DNA of 64,000 nucleotides, from positions 18,343 to 82,342 of the forward strand of contig JBICIG010000093.1 of the NCBI GenBank assembly GCA_043101605.1, in the 5' to 3' direction. Source of the stretch: JBICIG01 sp043101605 (GTDB lineage Bacteria > Planctomycetota > Phycisphaerae > Phycisphaerales > UBA1924). Of this stretch, positions 43,801-50,479 are shown piece by piece. The position numbers and the translations under genes are program-made. The notes beneath the pieces were generated by a model, which ran no database searches, had not been told where the DNA came from, and was given only the letters and a program-made list of their open reading frames with translations. The stretch's first letter is position 1. Every line of letters starts with the position of its first letter.

Positions 43801-45868
43801 GGACATCGAGGAGATCCGCGCGCTGGTCGAGAGCCTTGCGACGGCGGAGGTGCGAACGGAGCAGGACATCACGCGGATCGAGCTGACCAGCGCGAACTCT
43901 CTGGAAGTGGTGAACCTGCTGGAGTCGATCCTCGCCGGGCGGCCGATCGGCGGGGGACGCGTCGGCGGGACGCACGCGACGCGGGTCCGCTTCTTCCGGT
44001 CTCGCGTGGCCGAGGAGCTGGAAAGCGAACTCGGGCGCGAGCCGGCCGAGGCGGAGGTGGACGGCGCGATCCGCGATCAGGTGCGATTGACGGCGGACCT
44101 GCGGACGAATTCGGTGCTGGTGGCGGCGCCGCCGGCGATGATGAGCCTGATTCGGGAGATCATCTCGGATCTTGATCAGACTTCGGCGGGGGACCGAACG
44201 GTTGAGATCTTCCGGCTGGTCAACGCCGACGCGAGGGCGATGCGGGAGTTGCTCATCGACCTGTTCCAGCGGAGCGAGGACGACTATGTGCTGATCCCGA
44301 CGCGCCGCCCGACCGAGGAGGAGGCGGGGCAGGACGATGCGCTCGCGCAGGCGTTCGGCGGGACTTCGCTGACGCAGGTTCCCGATGAGCGTCGCCAGCT
44401 CTCGATCACGATCGATGCCCGGACGAATTCGCTGATCGTGTCGGGCACGAAGGAGCAGTTGGAACTGGTCGGGCGGGTCGTCGCTCAGCTCGACACGATC
44501 GAGGCGACCGAGCGGGATCGGGTGGTCTATCACCTCCGCAACGCGCAGGCCGAGGATGTCGAACGGACGCTGCGGGATTACTTCCAGGAAGAAGCCGAGC
44601 GTTCTCGCGAAACGCTTCGATCGGATCAGCTCGGCTCGCTTGCGCGGCAACTGGAGCAGGAGGTGACGATCGTCGGCGACGCCAAGAGCAACAAGCTGGT
44701 GATCTCGGCTTCGCCGCGGTACATCGACACGGTGACGCAGATCGTGGAGGAGCTCGACGCGGCGCCGCCGCAGGTCGTGATCCAGGTGCTGCTGGCCGAG
44801 GTGACCGTGGACGGGAGCGACACCTGGGGGGTGGATGTGGAGGTCGGCCCGTTCGGCGGGGACGACTACCGCGTGGGTTCGTTCCCGGCGGGTGCGGCGA
44901 TCGCGACGGCGATCGGGGTGCCCAACCTGTCCGTCGCATCGGGTGACTTCAATGTGCTCGTCCGGGCGCTGGAGGCAAACGGGCGCCTGGAAGTCCTGAG
45001 CAAACCGGTTGTCACGGTCAACAACAACGAGGCGGCGGTGATCCAGGTCGGCGAGAACATCGCGATCGTCGAGAGCGTGGACACTTTCGAGAGCGGGCGC
45101 AGTCAGGCGAATGTGACCCGGCGGGATGTGGGCATCATCCTGGAGGTGACGCCGACGATCAGCGCCGACGGGTTCGTGCGCATGGACATCGCGCCGGAGA
45201 TCTCGGCGGTGTCGGCGCGGACGACGCAGATCTCGCAGGACTTCGAGGCTCCGATCATCACGCAGCGCGTGGTCGATACGACGGTGACGGTGCGTGACGG
45301 TCAGACGGTTGTGATCGGCGGGCTGATCCAGACGCGCGAGGAGGAGCGGCGGTCGAAGGTGCCGCTGCTGGGCGACATCCCGGGGATCGGCGAGGTCTTC
45401 CGCACCAAAGCGACCGACAATGTGAAGACCGAGCTTCTGGTGATCCTGACGCCGCAGATCATCGGCGGGCGGGACCAGGCCGAGATCACCAAGCAGGCCA
45501 AGCGGAGCTGGAATCTGATCGACGGGATGAGTGCGGGCAACCGTGTGCGCCGGATGCTGGGTCATCAGCCGCTGCCTTTGCTTGATCCGGGGCCGGAGCC
45601 GGAGCGGACGCCCGCGCCGGTCGACACGGGCGAGCCGCTCGGCTCAAGTTCGGCGGATCTGCCTATCGGCCCGGCGGTCGTGGATGTGACCGAGGAGCGT
45701 GAGCGTGCGGGGAGAGATCGGCGCGATCGATCAGAGGAGCCGGCGGCGGGCTCTTCAGAGGACGGACCCGCGGCCGATGGATCGCGGCAGGACGGATCGC
45801 CCTCGGAGCAATCGTCGACGAGCGGTCGTTCGGGGAGTTGGTGGAATGGCGGGAGGTCCGGTGGCTGA
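31856..45868 (+). CDS. gspD: Giant secretin (GspD-like) with about 50 N1-type modules
   Basis: This 4,670-residue outer-membrane channel protein has a signal peptide (residues 1-28, ending VSVAWAQ) and an N0/STN domain (about 51-125, IRFNFKDAPFDEVLDFFSRE). An uninterrupted array of about 50 N1/NolW-type modules follows (about 150-4302). Each averages about 83 residues and has a helix (DAxxVAxxLxxLF), a variable loop, a TNSLIVSA-like strand and a closing helix (IEELIAELD). The pore domain (about 4305-4540) is ordinary: VVIQVLLAEVTVDG, VGENIAIVES, VIGGLIQTREEERRSKVPLLGDIPGIGEVF. A charged Ser/Pro-rich tail ends it. Usual GspD is about 650 residues with three N1-like domains. The ATG at 31856 follows GGGAG; a TTG at 31850 is less likely. 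Modules have diverged strongly, so the length is not a simple assembly repeat. Confidence 0.93.
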   Translation: MERRHTGVVRAAVSVALAAGLPVSVAWAQPSPAEEPAKLTDPSTGGEAPSIRFNFKDAPFDEVLDFFSRESELPIIREAAVPKASMTFLSGEALTFEEALSVLNLNLRMHGVQLRKEDNYLYLATLADSFRRPSPVANGEVPEDATPDKILTVTIPLSNATATLVAEQIKPLISDLGGVTAVPAQNMVIVVETAAQIRRISDIIRTIDAEKPVDSKFQLFPLKHAEPNAVVSALTGLIGERQRTVVIDKDGKQRVVEEMNVGGVNLQPDPRTNSVIAVGPQSRIDTVAELIALLDVPEEGQGERQMVTLTLESITPQSAAQSLNQLFQGLRADRRPTILPLPEAGKITIVGSAPLLVQASALISELDPGAGGDAQPPRTEKVARLLSFEHLDPGTAEQVASRMLSDRQRQVLRYSPSPSGNGLLVSGPAGDVAALETLLRGLDVEPEYRADVRLVRMEEPNAGVVVDRARQLFEASKPRNEPELQVTLDEASGMLTLIGERSALSRFEQVLRTVQTNRPAELETRVYAIQTRRPSELVTKLNRLARPLLDPGDGSRFEMPRFEALDELDQLIVRAEPAQLSMIESLIGELDVTEPGDQEFRVVRVGQGDLAAVQARALELYERQASLRPEGELGELSVEADAESGSLLVSGTREAVRLYDESIRQAQQLLPPKRTTVVIDIQNVDAKEILTPLEELLSTADPIDEARRVPDPSIAVMERTNSLLVTAESAQHRLIADFVRRLDRLEQTELPPLKLLQLRAADSVAIASMLQQQYNKRPQADRTARPVEVRADPATNTLIVSAHAELFDEIKSFVEELNKEQREGPERVTVLFSLQVAKATDVAQAMDRLYPEPPMPRDRRGTPMPWLQKEKEVTVSADPSTNSLIIDAPADRIESLEELAAKLDRVEIPPVAELRTYQVVGADLQAVARTLQALSRNGNLAAPAQPGKKQVEVMVETEPRSSTLIVAGDEVTFERVEAVLADLSAVPVEKDLRIIPIANAEASSFGDRATQIYDAQIAQIPGANPVEVSIDEETNSLEIVADREAMERFMRIVDQLQEQAGPQRQVRLVELRIAKAADAVQFLNELVSSSQTFRADSGPQPAFEAIESTNTVMIAATPLQIPIVEQLLRNLDQSQVAETAPLRILRLRSTDAVELARVLQQSYDRRPVDEKAARPVTIQGDPATNTLIVSAHPEMLGEIDQLVTEMNESQAFDAEGREIAIFPLKIARAEELAKTIDTMFPEPPMPYDPRTRQPRPDLRQPKEIVVRADRATNSLIVDAPAKRLAGFEQLVRSLDQRQLGEDVELRTYRVEQADLNAVQRTLDELAQSNALGATGQTPVSIEVEPVSRTLVVSGPLTIFPQVEKVLEQFEEQPDSPQTTMRLYTLQHARADRLEALLSQLLVTRLREEQRSTGAATREIEGLLDVAADRASNTLIISAPESIQQIAEQLIRSLDVEAASMGSAVIRVVPLTYADAGSVSQTITRVLPTLDLPSGGEVLVVPAAGSNAILLSGAEADLAKVEELISPLDQRPTDENTIAVETFELEHASATAIAQTVQRLLADQLQSDPRILAAQIRYFRGQVPQRVTVRVEADERTNALVVSGPASSLELAAEVIQRLDEPDADGNRIIRTFAPARAQADTLAAEATRLFASRYRNARQRPEIVSQPRAGVVFVVGSEAVVADAVVLLEEIDGRSPVLPALDLTLVSLEHTEAQTVARVVEGMLRDRSRWPAELRDAERAGLSIPLPTVTADARSNRLLVSAPTSLLPMARAIIEGLDSPDDDGGMTVSVHRLERGDATAVAAALRDALRSAAGPGEPTPTVSFEARSNAVLVSGTEAQQDEARRLIGEMDVSLDVDGLAVRTLYLDHARAEAVAPLVEQLLTRQSEIDLIPDWARWTYIQTRQRQGGDSAVEQPVRVVAEPRLNALIVSAPAGVLELAEQVVSEIDREREGAETDRLVRVIPAMNADARELAATIEAVFADEIEAGPSPVVRVDQRSNALIVKASAAQLQRIGDLVEQVDRAALVSSRELRMVRVDPSRADATAVAMTLKQLLERGGGVKVEVISAEELLKREDGSRGPSGSRVEPDEEDARPFVRVPDEPQPPGRANLTGRALIDTVLGAAIASQPGEPPAAGDAPGGEPEQPTLTIAIDPETNSLIVVGSTRLTDRVAQLAAEIERQMPPEPTAVRVVRLPDGADAGPIANLLRATIGQVGRASADNPGGFTGRVAVSPDPLGGSLVVWANDTDFKVMGSLIASLATEEAAPERMVKVYALENMDAGRATRAVADFISPRPSGRQAQRIRALDLALEQGPEGPVRAKVDPATVSVTADPSGTRLIVSAPAESMELIDAFISLIDQSPVGDRLAIRRYELENARADDLSRTLQQLFDAQRQGAVAGDLPRARFVPDDRTNSLLVTASSEQHAEIERLLDAADIELADDELETMIFTLQQAQPTTVQRVLEQIVIGRDPAKRERVQISAENNSSILVVRAPAEDAEQVRRIVDEVDKAETTGLPIRVIQLQQADAMAAARSLSQFFQARAQVSSGPGRRVTNRVAVIGDRESGTLIVAASDEDFAQIEELAAAFDERAESAELQIKVIQLKNSQAADLQTTLENIQDQLWTERVWGNRAQDERQDRLYVQVNQRTNSIVLLGQGSTMETMERIVEKLDAEPPAQAKRTVAAVTLDRADPRSIQRVIQQSFATPGWRSWWGADPAAILVEIDPARRMVMLIGSRSQIDDARAFIEELDQAGDASGATVRTITLRHAEANRAADSINRFIRDRARAEGRQPEPIAVIGSSEGNVLIVSASAADLPLIEELVAQIDQPELGDDRAIEVYALQNASPDETARTLRSMFPATRADDRVIVTPQVSNRSLIISAPSAQFEQIEVLLSELDKPLTTDDVTFVTVGLEAARAADVAAALQSSLPDNVNVRITTVDRSNSLLLTGSPESIELVVQQIERLDTEPVRSLQQFKRIRLEHAMVDDVWLTLTEILRSRRSSPSEPRATIDYSLTDNTLSISATADQLEFIEQMVKELDQPSSTERTTEFVRLENADAEQTATALQVFYGRLAPEASTPGARRVTIVPDPASNSLVISADKAEWSGIRSLLEKLDTPEYDTSRQLVVIPLKHADAASVARALTEGFQASLDRQLERERVRLEQERRSQGGRNPNSFFEPPVLVQTDETPNVSAEVQTNSLIVFASRRDLERIRAIVEQLDVPEVLKLPEARIIPLESGRATDVARVIREMFRTGQAGTGSPRGAVVYGDDASNTLIVRAEDDQFEQISALARSLQVHASDARVSPRVLRVSSQPAARLRDTLLRTFQPIAAQERESLAIEIDRQQNALIVASSERMFREIESLVAELDGGADQPGGEELPTPGPGQGLFIIDVENHSPQQMQGLLVNLGVTRPQAADRPGLVAEPVTIVPLSTRPALAVLASSADGRAMERLIEALDAEPTGDAQRVDVVFLRLADARAVVTSLNQMLDTASQSTRSGPAQALSEQIRRLAIANPAWDRDDIEVDLTEPIRLIPDTQSNAVTIASTPGNVAALKDVVSMLDTLPVGDAVVVRIFPLENASARRVQQVVEDLFRQGETLRRLPGTQRRGLPSTATGQALAGEIAVSIDERTNALIVAGREEAVALVEVLVADLDDDATASWVEPTIVPLEHADPVKLSTTLRRVLVEGLGGAPEASGLQRQVARLRIVQAGGDASDPKARVEGDLFAPMTGLVILPEENLGALLVVGSTKNVAVVRELVGMLDVPAAAAGNEVIVYPLTYAAADRVAGIIRDIFREREAVGEIRAEDRLIVSTDLRTNALIVSTSPRSAAILETLLETLDAEQTNLSVGVRVITVDDADVQTLAPKIQRLMRERIAASRRAGIPESPSDAFVIEPEPATNSLIVAASEENFQVVEELIAALTESAAATGDDRSELVYVPAGQAEEIAQAIGDLYVRRENERRGDGSVAVVPNERLGALIVTGNDSDIEEIRALVESLATAEVRTEQDITRIELTSANSLEVVNLLESILAGRPIGGGRVGGTHATRVRFFRSRVAEELESELGREPAEAEVDGAIRDQVRLTADLRTNSVLVAAPPAMMSLIREIISDLDQTSAGDRTVEIFRLVNADARAMRELLIDLFQRSEDDYVLIPTRRPTEEEAGQDDALAQAFGGTSLTQVPDERRQLSITIDARTNSLIVSGTKEQLELVGRVVAQLDTIEATERDRVVYHLRNAQAEDVERTLRDYFQEEAERSRETLRSDQLGSLARQLEQEVTIVGDAKSNKLVISASPRYIDTVTQIVEELDAAPPQVVIQVLLAEVTVDGSDTWGVDVEVGPFGGDDYRVGSFPAGAAIATAIGVPNLSVASGDFNVLVRALEANGRLEVLSKPVVTVNNNEAAVIQVGENIAIVESVDTFESGRSQANVTRRDVGIILEVTPTISADGFVRMDIAPEISAVSARTTQISQDFEAPIITQRVVDTTVTVRDGQTVVIGGLIQTREEERRSKVPLLGDIPGIGEVFRTKATDNVKTELLVILTPQIIGGRDQAEITKQAKRSWNLIDGMSAGNRVRRMLGHQPLPLLDPGPEPERTPAPVDTGEPLGSSSADLPIGPAVVDVTEERERAGRDRRDRSEEPAAGSSEDGPAADGSRQDGSPSEQSSTSGRSGSWWNGGRSGG
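33653..34828 (+). repeat. Five-module segment, copy A of an internal duplication
   Basis: Modules 7-11 of the array match modules 12-16 one for one, in order. Module 9 has RPV then DPATNTLIVSAH, module 10 has the insert PEPPMP, and module 11 opens with LRTY. The same markers recur about 1,167-1,170 bases downstream in copy B. Confidence 0.75.
34829..35992 (+). repeat. Five-module segment, copy B of an internal duplication
   Basis: Modules 12-16 correspond to copy A. The DPATNTLIVSAH block starts at 35396 (copy A at 34229), and PEPPMP at about 35576 (copy A at 34406). The shared insert and order show duplication of a five-module block rather than of single modules. Confidence 0.75.
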
Positions 45869-46373
45869 GGCGTGTTCGGGGCGTCGTTGGGGCGGGTTGG
45901 CGGCCACGCTGCTGCTCGTGCTCATTCTCCTGGGCGGCTGCGTGACCGAGGGCGGAACCCGGGATCGGAAGCGAGAGGCGCCGCGGTCGGACCTGCGCCC
46001 GTCGCAGCTCACGCCGACGGTGACGCGGCCGAGGGACATCACCGGCGACGGTCGCGGCGATGAGCTCGATGTGATCTTCTTCCTCTTTGCGTACGCGCCG
46101 GACCCGGTGAGCGTGCGTGTGGACGGGTCCTTGCGGGTTGAGATGCTCTGGCAGGGCGAGTCGCTGAAGGTGTGGAACATCCCTCCCGAGGCGATCGCCC
46201 GTTCGGTCGAGTCGCAGAGCGGGTTGAACCGGTACGCGCTGGTGCTGCTGCTGCCCCGGAGGGAGCAGGTTCCGGTCTTCCCGAAGGTGGCGGACCTGGT
46301 GTTCACCTTCCAGCCAACGGCCGGTGGGCCGCCGCTTGAGCACCACCTGTCGGTTCCGCTCGAGCCGCAGTGA
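45846..46373 (+). CDS. Small lipoprotein translationally coupled to the giant secretin
   Basis: The 175-residue protein has a lipoprotein signal (LLLVLILLGGC, Cys near residue 32) and a beta-rich body (DELDVIFFLFAYAPDPVSVRVDGSLRVEMLW, YALVLLLPRREQVPVF, DLVFTFQP). Its ATG at 45846 lies 23 bases inside the secretin gene, behind GGGGAG; a GTG at 45861 behind GGGAGG is the alternative. Overlap with the secretin suggests a linked role, such as a pilotin-like or secretin-associated lipoprotein. The sequence does not resemble the helical or TPR pilotins known to me, so the function is open. It also has a loose resemblance to C2-like lipoproteins. Confidence 0.68.
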   Translation: MAGGPVAEACSGRRWGGLAATLLLVLILLGGCVTEGGTRDRKREAPRSDLRPSQLTPTVTRPRDITGDGRGDELDVIFFLFAYAPDPVSVRVDGSLRVEMLWQGESLKVWNIPPEAIARSVESQSGLNRYALVLLLPRREQVPVFPKVADLVFTFQPTAGGPPLEHHLSVPLEPQ

Positions 46374-46503
46374 TGCCGGGGCGGCGCGGGCGAGTCTTAG
46401 CGCGTTCTTGACGCTCCGGCCTCACCGGGCCGAGCAGGTCCTGAAACAATCCCCCCGACGAGTCGTGGCGGCGGAACGCCCGGCTTGCCAGGGAGGTTGC
46501 CGC

Positions 46504-47460
46504 ATGGCCCGGATGACGATTCTTCTCGCCTCGCTCTTGGTTCTGCTCGGGATGGGCGTCCGCTCGGCGGGCCCGCTGGACCCGGATCTGCCGGAGTATC
46601 GACGGGTGTCGGGCATCTCCGGGCAGCTCAAGAGCATCGGCTCGGACACGCTGAACAATGTGATGAGCCAATGGGCGACCCGGTTCCAGGAGTTCTACCC
46701 CAGCGTGAAGGTGGAGATCGAGGGGAAGGGTTCGAAGACGGCCCCCCCCGCGTTGATCGCGGGTCAGGCGCAGTTCGGCCCGATGAGCCGCCCGATGAAG
46801 CCGAGCGAGATCGATGATTTTCAAGAGGCGTTCGGCTACGAGCCGACGCGCCTCCGAGTCGGGATTGACTGCGTGGCGGTTTTCGTGCACCGCGACTGCC
46901 CGATCGAGGAGATCTCGTTCGAGCAGTTGACCATGGTCTTCTCGGTGGAGGGTCCGCGGGTCACCTGGGGTGACCTGGGCGTCAACGACCCGAACTTCCG
47001 GGATGTGCCGGTGAGCCTTTACGGGCGGAACTCCGCGTCGGGGACCTATGAGTTTTTCAAGACCCAGGCGCTCGGCGGGGCGGATTACAAGCCGTTCGTC
47101 AAGGAGCAGTCGGGGTCGGCGGATGTCGTCAACGGCGTCGGACGCGACCGCTACTCGATGGGCTACACCGGGCTCGGGTACGTGAACTCGGATGTGAAGG
47201 CGCTTCGGGTGACCAAGGGCGAGGAAGAAGCTTCGGAGCCGTCGCTCGAGAACGCGTTGAACGGGCAGTATCCGCTGGCCCGTTTCCTGAACATCTACAT
47301 CAACTACGACTATCGTGTCGGGCTCGACCCGCTTCGCGCCGAGTTCGTGCGGCTGATCTACAGCCGACAGGGGCAGGAGAAGCTGCTGGAAGAGGGGTTC
47401 TACCCGTTGACGGCGAAGATCGCGCTGGGCGAACTCGAGCGGCTGGGTTTGGAGCCGTGA
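46504..47460 (+). CDS. pstS: Phosphate ABC transporter, periplasmic binding protein
   Basis: This 318-residue PstS-like protein has a signal peptide (ILLASLLVLLGMGVRSAG) and the phosphate-binding fold: IGSDTLNNVMSQWATRFQE near the start, KGSKTAPPALIAGQAQFGPMSR, and GRNSASGTYEFFK, where PstS ligand residues lie. The C-terminal part has the usual NIYINYDY and SRQGQEKLLEEGFYPL. It captures phosphate in the periplasm and hands it to PstC/PstA. The ATG at 46504 follows AGGGAGG. It leads the pstSCAB set. No clear Pho box was recognised in the 130-base upstream gap. Confidence 0.92.
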   Translation: MARMTILLASLLVLLGMGVRSAGPLDPDLPEYRRVSGISGQLKSIGSDTLNNVMSQWATRFQEFYPSVKVEIEGKGSKTAPPALIAGQAQFGPMSRPMKPSEIDDFQEAFGYEPTRLRVGIDCVAVFVHRDCPIEEISFEQLTMVFSVEGPRVTWGDLGVNDPNFRDVPVSLYGRNSASGTYEFFKTQALGGADYKPFVKEQSGSADVVNGVGRDRYSMGYTGLGYVNSDVKALRVTKGEEEASEPSLENALNGQYPLARFLNIYINYDYRVGLDPLRAEFVRLIYSRQGQEKLLEEGFYPLTAKIALGELERLGLEP

Positions 47461-47537
47461 TTTCGCGGGCCCGGTTCTTGGGTCGCTAGTCGCCGAGATT
47501 GTCCGCCCGCTCGCGGTGCGCAGGATGCCGACGCCCG

Positions 47538-50477
47538 ATGTCACGCCGATCATCGTCAAAGCCGGGCCGGCGGTCGCGCCTGCGAACCTACGCGGGTGAT
47601 CGGTTCGCGGAGTTGGTGATCACGCTGGGCGGGATGAGCGTGCTGGCGGCGGTGCTGGGCATCTTCGTCTACCTCGTCTGGATCGTCGTGCCGCTGTTTG
47701 CCGGCGGATCGGCGGTCGATGCGGGCAGCGCGCGGGTTGAGACGCCCGGTCGCCCGGTCTTTGTGCGGCTTGGGGAGCACGGGGTCATCGCTTCGGTCGT
47801 CTCGGGCGATGGCGTGGCGCGGACCATGCTGCTCGAGACGGGCCAGGTGATCGACAAGCAGGAGTTGGTCCCGAGCGGCCGCACGATGACCGCGTGGGCG
47901 TGGACTCCCGATGAGCGGGAGTTCGTGCTCGGGTTCGACGATGGTTCGATCCGGCTGGGGCGGAAGGGGTTCGAATCCGCCCTGCTTCCTGAGGAGGCGG
48001 ATCGGCTGGCGCGGGATCTCGACAACCGCGACGACGACACGGCCGAGGAAGCGGCGATCGCGCAGCGTCTGCTCGCGCTCGAGACAGGGCAGAGCGAGGT
48101 CGTTCCCGCTCGCGTCGGCGCGGCGAGGCCGAGGCTCTCGGGGACCGCGAGCACCGTGGGCGTGGTCACACGCACAGAGCTCGGCGATCTGCGGCTGACC
48201 GTGCCGGTCTTTGAGATGGACCCGCCGATTCAAGGGCGGCGCGACGGGGGCGGCGTTGAGCGGCTGGGGTTGGCGAGGGCGGCGACGGGCGAGCTGTTCA
48301 TCGCCCGGCTCGGTGAAGACGGCCGGCTCTCGCTGCTCGTGCTGGCCGACACCGGCGCCGGGGATGAACTTGGTGATGCAGCGTTGCTTGGGGGCGGCGG
48401 CGGGGTCGATCCCGAGGTCTACGAGCTCTCCGAAGCACTCGGGGCGGGCGAACGGCCGGGCTGGATCATCCCCACCGGCGACGGGCGCGACCTGCTCACC
48501 TTGCGGGAGGACGGTTCGGCGAGGCGATACATCCGGGACGGCCAAGGCCGGCTGGTGCCGGCCGAGGATGTGCAACTCGAATCCGCGCGCGTGACCGTCG
48601 CCGGAACGCTGCCGGGTTCATTCACGATCGTGACGGGAACGGAATCGGGCGGCGTGCGCTCGCACTTCGTGATCGATGATCCGCTCGCCGAGACGCCCGA
48701 TGCGCGGCGTCTGGCGACGGTCCACACGCTCGAGCGCGCGGGCCCGACGCCGACAGAGCTGGCCGCGGGCACGCGTGATCGCACGATGCTGGTCGGGCGT
48801 GAGGACGGCTCGATCCGCGTGTATCACTCGACGAGCGAGAAGGTGATCGCGACGGTTCGGTCCGAGCGCCGCGAGCCGCCGGTGTGGCTCGGTCTCTCGC
48901 CGCGCACGGATGCGTTCGTGGCGATGTGGGGCGATGGTTCGTACACACGCTGGATTCTGGAGAAGGGACACCCGTCGGTCAGTTGGAAGACGCTGTTCGG
49001 GAAGGTGCACTACGAGGGGTCGTCCGAGCCTGTCTATTTCTACCAGCCTTCCACGGGCGAGGACCGAGAGCCGAAGCTGAGCTTCGTGCCGCTGATCTGG
49101 GGAACCCTGAAGGCGACGGCGGTGGCGATGGTGTTCGCGATCCCGATCGCGATCGGGGCGGCGGTTTACACGAGCGAGTTCCTCGATCCGGCGGTGCGCC
49201 GGCGTGTGAAGCCGACGATCGAGCTGATGGCGTCGTTGCCGTCGGTCGTGCTCGGCTTCATCGCGGCACTGGTGGTCGCGCCGTTCGTGCGTGACTGGCT
49301 GGCGGCGATCCTGACCGGGCTTGTGCTGGTGCCGATGACGGTGGTGCTCGCGGCGGTGCTGTGGCAGATGATCCCGACGCACCGGACGCGCCGGATCGGC
49401 CGCACGCTGCAACTGGGGATCATCGCGGTGCTTCTGGCGCTCGGCGCGGGCGTGAGTTCTCTCGCCGGCCCGGCGGCGGAACGGGCGATGTTCCGCCCGA
49501 GCCAAGGGGATGTGCTGGTGCGGGCGGGCTCATTCGAACCCGTTCGGGCGGACGAGCTTCCGGCTTGGTTCGGCGAGCGAGCGAACATCGGGCTCGATGA
49601 TCGGCGGGCGCTGCGACGCGACGGGCTGTACTTCGTGGAGGGTTCGGTCGTCCGCCCGATCGAGCCGGCAACGCCCGAGGCGCGTGCGCGGGTCGAGCAG
49701 CGGGTCGAGGAGTTCGATCTCGCCGAGCCCAGCCTGCGCGACTGGCTCGACAGCGGCTTCGGGAGCGGATGGCCGGGCTGGGTGCTGCTGCTGGTGCTGC
49801 CGGCGTTCGTGGGGCTCGCGAGCGTGCGTGCGATCGTGGTGGACCGGCGATTGGTCCGCTGGGTCGCCGAGGCGTCGCCGCTGGTCGGGGCGGCGTGGAT
49901 GCTGGGGCGGTTCGTGCTGACCGCCGCGGCGGCGGTGGGGCTCGCGTGGGTCGCGGCGCACGCGTTGGACGGTGCCGGTTTCGACCCGCGCGACTCGATC
50001 CTGGGCACTTTCAATGTGCGCAACACGCTGGTCGTTGGGGTCATCATGGGCTTTGCGGTCATCCCGATCATCTTCACGATCAGCGAGGACGCGATGCAGA
50101 GCGTGCCTCGCTCGTTGCGGCTCGCGTCGCTGGGAACGGGTGCGACGCCCTGGCAGACGGCGCTGCGTGTCGTGCTCCCGGTGGCGGGCTCGGGGATCTT
50201 CTCGGCGTGCATGATCGGTCTGGGGCGTGCGGTCGGGGAGACCATGATCGTCGTCATGGCGACTGGGAACTCGGCGGAGATGACGCTCAATGTGTTCAGC
50301 GGCGTGCGCACGCTCAGCGCCAACATCGCCGTGGAACTGCCCGAGGCGACCGCGGGCGGCACGCTCTACCGCGTCTTGTTCCTGTGCGGGCTCGTCCTGT
50401 TCGTGATGACCTTCGTGATCAATACGACCGCCGAGGTGATCCGCCAGCGGTTCCGGCGGCGGAGCGCGGCCCTGTAA
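47538..50477 (+). CDS. pstC: Phosphate ABC transporter permease PstC with large periplasmic domain
   Basis: At 979 residues this is about three times the usual PstC. After one membrane helix (about residues 21-55) comes a ~450-residue soluble domain with beta-propeller-like repeats (GDGVARTMLLETGQVID, DEREFVLGFDDGSIRLG, VGREDGSIRVYHSTSEKVIATV, FVAMWGDGSYTRW). The transport core starts near residue 513 (LIWGTLKATAVAMVFAIPIAIGAAVYTSEFL). It is broken by a second extra loop (about 634-740) and ends with the EAA-type loop in LRVVLPVAGSGIFSACMIGLGRAVGE. Enlarged Pst permeases of this kind exist in some Gram-negative groups. Start at ATG 47538; a TTG at 47499 is possible. Two bases separate it from pstA. 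Confidence 0.87.
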   Translation: MSRRSSSKPGRRSRLRTYAGDRFAELVITLGGMSVLAAVLGIFVYLVWIVVPLFAGGSAVDAGSARVETPGRPVFVRLGEHGVIASVVSGDGVARTMLLETGQVIDKQELVPSGRTMTAWAWTPDEREFVLGFDDGSIRLGRKGFESALLPEEADRLARDLDNRDDDTAEEAAIAQRLLALETGQSEVVPARVGAARPRLSGTASTVGVVTRTELGDLRLTVPVFEMDPPIQGRRDGGGVERLGLARAATGELFIARLGEDGRLSLLVLADTGAGDELGDAALLGGGGGVDPEVYELSEALGAGERPGWIIPTGDGRDLLTLREDGSARRYIRDGQGRLVPAEDVQLESARVTVAGTLPGSFTIVTGTESGGVRSHFVIDDPLAETPDARRLATVHTLERAGPTPTELAAGTRDRTMLVGREDGSIRVYHSTSEKVIATVRSERREPPVWLGLSPRTDAFVAMWGDGSYTRWILEKGHPSVSWKTLFGKVHYEGSSEPVYFYQPSTGEDREPKLSFVPLIWGTLKATAVAMVFAIPIAIGAAVYTSEFLDPAVRRRVKPTIELMASLPSVVLGFIAALVVAPFVRDWLAAILTGLVLVPMTVVLAAVLWQMIPTHRTRRIGRTLQLGIIAVLLALGAGVSSLAGPAAERAMFRPSQGDVLVRAGSFEPVRADELPAWFGERANIGLDDRRALRRDGLYFVEGSVVRPIEPATPEARARVEQRVEEFDLAEPSLRDWLDSGFGSGWPGWVLLLVLPAFVGLASVRAIVVDRRLVRWVAEASPLVGAAWMLGRFVLTAAAAVGLAWVAAHALDGAGFDPRDSILGTFNVRNTLVVGVIMGFAVIPIIFTISEDAMQSVPRSLRLASLGTGATPWQTALRVVLPVAGSGIFSACMIGLGRAVGETMIVVMATGNSAEMTLNVFSGVRTLSANIAVELPEATAGGTLYRVLFLCGLVLFVMTFVINTTAEVIRQRFRRRSAAL

Positions 50478-50479
50478 CC

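Larger units (their letters stand above)
32303..44763 (+). repeat. Tandem array of about 50 secretin N1-type modules
   Basis: Modules were counted by hand from the recurring strand motif (TNSLIVSA, TNTLIVSA, TNALIVAG and decayed forms such as GNGLLVSG or GKITIVGS) followed by a helix ending in a LD pair. Several modules carry inserts, notably one at about 38040-38300 (glycine/proline-rich) and one near 41310-41420 (coiled-coil-like, Arg/Glu-rich). The count may be off by one or two at degenerate modules. Confidence 0.85.

Noticed and set aside
31856..45868. Possibility that the giant gene is an assembly artefact or a fusion of separate genes
   Set aside because: The modules are strongly diverged in DNA, the frame is unbroken, and the signal peptide and pore domain occur once each at the correct ends.
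46374..46503. Pho box upstream of pstS
   Set aside because: No pair of direct repeats resembling the CTGTCAT-type Pho box was found; TTGACG at 46408 lacks a matching -10.
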